DNA of 64,000 nucleotides from Carnegiea gigantea (lineage: Eukaryota; Streptophyta; Magnoliopsida; Caryophyllales; Cactaceae): the NCBI GenBank assembly GCA_029747015.1, contig JAKOGI010001283.1:109501-173500 (forward strand). The letters run 5' to 3'. This document shows positions 60,701-64,000 of the stretch, piece by piece (position 1 is the first letter of the stretch; each line of letters opens with the position of its first letter). Under the pieces are notes generated by a model. It searched no databases. It saw only the letters and a list, made by a program, of their open reading frames with translations, and was not told the DNA's origin. A program made the translations under genes and the position numbers.

Positions 60701-62488
60701 TCAGACAAAATATTCAAATTCCAACAGATAATCAGCCAGCTTCAGCTGCCCATGCAAGTCATCAAGCAAAATGTGTAGTTCACTCGAAGCTGGGTGAGAT
60801 TTATCCGCAGCAATGAACTGATGCAGCTCATTTTCCCTTTCAATCCAACTAGCTCCTGGGCATCTTTTCTCAACACCCAATTCCCTCATCGTGGTCCTGA
60901 TCTTTCCGACCTCTTTCCATCTATTAGCTTCGGCATACATAGTTACTAACAGAGAGTAGTAGCCACAATTTCCTGGCTCAAGCTCTATTAGCTTACTTAC
61001 AGCAATTTCAGCCATCTCTAAGTTCTTGCAAAGCTTGCAGCCACTTAGCAGGGCTCCCCAAATAACAGCATTTGGTTCGATTTTCATACTCTTAATCAAT
61101 TTCTGCGCATCCTCAAGCAACTTAGCTTTGCAAAATAGATCAGCCATGCAACCATAGTGTTCTATTTGTGGATCAATCTGAAAATCATTAATCATGGTTT
61201 GGAATACCTCACGACCCTCTGCAACTAGTCCAGCATGACTGCAAGCACTAAGAATGCTGATGAAAGTTACACCATTGGGCTTAATATTCCCCTTCAGCAT
61301 GTTCCGAAACATTGCTAGAGCTGATTTTCCATGTCCATGAGCGCCAAGTCCTTCAATGATTGTATTCCAACTGTAGACGTTCTTCTCCTCTAAATTAAGA
61401 AACACAATGAGTGACCTATCCAACTGCCCGCATTTTGCATACATATCTACCAAAGCAGACCCAATGTAAACATCAAGAGAAAGCCTCTCTTGAAATATGT
61501 AACAATGAATTCCCTTTCCCACATTCAGAGCTCCAAGATGTGCACAACATGAGATAATTGTTGCTAATGTGATCTCATCTGGCCAAATTCCATTCTTCAT
61601 CATCTCATCAAAGACAGCTAATGCGTCCTTATAGCGCTTGCTTTGAGAATAGCATGTGATCATTGTAGTCCACGAAACCAAATCCTTCATAGGCATCTGA
61701 TTAAATAGCAATGCTGCAGACCCAACGTCTCCCAACCTTGAATACCCATCAATCATATTATTCCAGGCAGTAGCATTTTTCTCTGGCATCTCGTAGAACA
61801 ATTGCCCAGCAGAAGACATATCACCAGCACGAGCATGAACCGAGATTATAGTGCCCCAAGCAAAAGAATCTCTTTCAGGCATTTCATCGAACATCTTCCG
61901 TGACTCACTAATTCTGCCCAGTTTCCCATAAAAATCAACCAAAGCAGTAAGAAGAAAAGCATTAGCGTCAAACCCAGTTTTCCAAGCCTGACAATGAAGA
62001 GATTCCCCAAGCTTCAAAGCAAATAACATACCACAAGCCTTAATTAGTGAAGAAAAAGTGTAGCTAGTTGGACAAACTTCAGCTCTCAACATTTCCAAGT
62101 AAAATTCCAAAGCTCGAATTGGTCTGCCACAATGAACAATGCCTCTAATTAGAGCATTATAAACGAAAACATTGGGAGATTCCATCCGGGTAAAAGCTGA
62201 AGTTGCATATTCTATCTGATCAAGTGAAGAACAGGCACTGATAAATTGGTTCATCAAGTAGCAATCTTCAATGGCATTGGTTTTAATCATGAAAGCTTGA
62301 AGTGACTGTAGAAAAGGGAGATTTGAGCAACTCTTAAAACGAGCGACTAAGATTTGTGTATGAACTAGTCTGTTTAGTGCAAGATTCGGTCGAAGGAATC
62401 GGCTCAAGCAAGCCACTGTGTTTTTGAGGCAGCGTTGAACTATCATTGGCTTCGGGGGTGGGGTGACCCCGAAAAAAGGCAGGATCAT
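60701..62488 (-). CDS. Pentatricopeptide repeat protein, PLS class with E/E+ domain
   Basis: Single-exon gene of 595 aa. PPR proteins bind organellar RNA one base per repeat; the PLS-E class mostly directs C-to-U editing in plastids or mitochondria. About ten P, L and S repeats run from residue 75 to 475, for example NVFVYNALIRGIVHCGRPIR, DLVSWTTMITCYSQSKRYKD and NVYSWNTIIEGLGAHGHGKS. The E and E+ regions follow (about 476-579; WGALLSGCKLCKN, CPGASWIERENELHQF). The DYW deaminase domain is absent, so an editing role would need a DYW partner in trans. The N-terminus from Met15 is basic and poor in acids, as in an organellar transit peptide; Met1 adds MILPFFGVTPPPKP. It resembles the Arabidopsis protein At1g06143 from memory. 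No break is seen. Confidence 0.95.
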   Translation of the reverse strand: MILPFFGVTPPPKPMIVQRCLKNTVACLSRFLRPNLALNRLVHTQILVARFKSCSNLPFLQSLQAFMIKTNAIEDCYLMNQFISACSSLDQIEYATSAFTRMESPNVFVYNALIRGIVHCGRPIRALEFYLEMLRAEVCPTSYTFSSLIKACGMLFALKLGESLHCQAWKTGFDANAFLLTALVDFYGKLGRISESRKMFDEMPERDSFAWGTIISVHARAGDMSSAGQLFYEMPEKNATAWNNMIDGYSRLGDVGSAALLFNQMPMKDLVSWTTMITCYSQSKRYKDALAVFDEMMKNGIWPDEITLATIISCCAHLGALNVGKGIHCYIFQERLSLDVYIGSALVDMYAKCGQLDRSLIVFLNLEEKNVYSWNTIIEGLGAHGHGKSALAMFRNMLKGNIKPNGVTFISILSACSHAGLVAEGREVFQTMINDFQIDPQIEHYGCMADLFCKAKLLEDAQKLIKSMKIEPNAVIWGALLSGCKLCKNLEMAEIAVSKLIELEPGNCGYYSLLVTMYAEANRWKEVGKIRTTMRELGVEKRCPGASWIERENELHQFIAADKSHPASSELHILLDDLHGQLKLADYLLEFEYFV

Positions 62489-63736
62489 TTAACATGCCTT
62501 CGCGTAACTGCTGTATTTAATTCACCTTGACAGGTTACAACAATCTTTAAGAAAAATTTCTCCGGAAATTTTCCTATGCTAACTTAGGAGCACAAAATTG
62601 ATGCTTGCTATTTGAACTTTTAGGCTACCGAGTATGGGTGGGTAGTTTCTAAATTAAGGTTACTCGATTATAGTTGAAACGTGAGTAAGTCTTTCTGACT
62701 TTTAAACGTAAAAGAGTGTAAAATCTTAACTTCGATAAAATTTATGTTTGGACATTCGATAACAATCAGTAAAATTTTTACCAACTCCACTAAATGTTAT
62801 GTCATAGTTTATGTTCCACAAAGATCATAATAAGGCATTAGAGAATAGCTCCTACGATGAACAAAGAGGGAATTGCTCAACTTTAACTTTTTGTTGTTCG
62901 CATAAACAAGTTGACCTCCCATGTCATAAACTCATTTTCTACTTAACAAATCCCTTGTATAATGTTACATGATCCTATATTATTTTAAATCAAGTAGGTG
63001 ATATGATCTATTGAGTTCTAATCAACCCTAATCTTTAACCCTAATCTTTTGTACCATATCACATTAGGGATGATTTGGTATAAATATCCTCCTCCAAAAT
63101 ATGCCTTTTTAAAAAGTTCAAATTTCAAGAATATATTGTTAGCTAAATTTTAAAGAAACCTTTAAAATTTATGAAGTTAACTTTCAATACATTTGAATTG
63201 ATTACTACAATATATCTAGTGGACTTAAATCAAATGCCTGCTTACAAACTAATTGGATGAGACACTTAAGGACATGCTTATCTCAGTAATTGGAAATTAG
63301 CAGTAAATAATGCAATAATAAGAAGAATAAGTTGTAAATATATTTGCAAAAGAAGTGGTTAGTAGTTTTATGGAGTAATATGCCATGGTAACAATTAACT
63401 TCTAAGGGTACAAAAATGGTAAGAAATTCTAGTGGTTATAAGTAGCGTACTAATGCTGAAACCAAGAGGCCTAAAGTCATGTACCCATGCTTGACCAATG
63501 GTCACTGTTGACGATAGCATCCCCCCCCCCCCAACCTCTCTGCCCATGTTTGAAAATCTTGTGTTTAGCTTATCCCTTGTTGTGAATATTATAGGGTTTT
63601 TAGCACAGAGCTTTTTGAAACCATTAACTATTGGACTTTATTCTTTTTTTTTAACAAGGGTAAATAAAACCAAATGGGATGTTAAGCGCCTCTTCTCACA
63701 AGAGTACGCCCAACTATATCATCTGCCAAAATAGCC
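62489..63736. other. Intergenic, no gene seen
   Basis: AT-rich upstream region of the PPR gene. C12 run at 63521-63532. No recognised coding sequence. Confidence 0.5.
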
Positions 63737-64000
63737 CTAAGAGCAGGAGAAAAATAAGTATTTGAAGAGAAGGACGTTGTAACCGAGTGTCCAAACTTTG
63801 GAAAGCCAATCAGCTGCCATATTTGCTTCCCTGAAAATGTGGGTAATAAGTAAATTGATACCTTGAGTCTGCCAGATATGTATGTCTTTGATAATATTTG
63901 ATATTTGCCAAGGCATTTGGATCTTTCCTTTCAGTGCTTGAATCACTATCTTATTATCAGCTTCAATAGCTATCTTCCTGAATTCTGCCTGAATTGCTGC
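63737..64000 (-). pseudogene. RNase H-like domain of a LINE-type retroelement, partial at window edge
   Basis: Reading leftward from the window end: AEFRKIAIEADNKIVIQALK, then HIFREANMAADWLSKV, then a stop at 63737. The E.D acidic pair and the HIFREANMAAD segment are the hallmarks of the RVT_3 RNase H-like domain found at the C-terminus of plant L1-type LINE ORF2. The rest lies beyond the window. Whether it is intact or a remnant cannot be told; such copies are usually dead. Confidence 0.7.

Overview
The window is nuclear DNA from a flowering plant, almost certainly a eudicot. The species is not identifiable from the sequence. The evidence is AT-rich intergenic DNA, GT-AG introns, a plant-type RPN8, a BAHD acyltransferase, a PLS-class PPR protein and plant-specific transposon families. 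Four intact protein-coding genes are supported: RPN8 of the 26S proteasome (978-8506, +, ten exons), a small membrane-anchored FAS1-domain protein (9736-10308, -), a BAHD acyltransferase (46993-48465, +) and an E-type pentatricopeptide repeat protein (60701-62488, -). They share no pathway; this is ordinary gene scatter.

Most of the rest is transposon-derived. From 18221 to 33020 lies a nest of three elements. A small, internally deleted CACTA (En/Spm) element reads rightward (18221 to about 20610). It meets, tail to tail, a near-full CACTA element reading leftward (20629-33020), which carries decayed TNP2-type and TNP1-like genes. A 4.36 kb non-autonomous Ty3/gypsy-like LTR element (23950-28308, perfect 5-bp TSD) sits inside the last coding part of the TNP2 gene. 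Removing it leaves an element of about 8.0 kb and restores codon continuity at the break.

From 33 to 46 kb are a miniature LTR element (TRIM, 33360-33807), a Copia 5' LTR plus broken gag, inverted-repeat elements (39.4 and 40.4 kb), a decayed LINE reverse transcriptase and a 5'-truncated SINE with a 15-bp TSD. From 50818 to 58545 is a second large non-autonomous LTR element with an Athila/Tat-like primer site and a broken gag-only coding region. A 284-bp solo LTR lies at 59610-59893, and an RNase H-like fragment runs off the right edge.

No prokaryote-style defence system, CRISPR array, rRNA or convincing tRNA gene was seen. The best material is the precisely dissectable nested insertion, the tail-to-tail CACTA pair, a MITE with a 10-bp TSD inside an RPN8 intron, and a recurrent C-run/A-run junction of fixed polarity. 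For one such junction the two LTRs of a single element show that the tract changed length after insertion.
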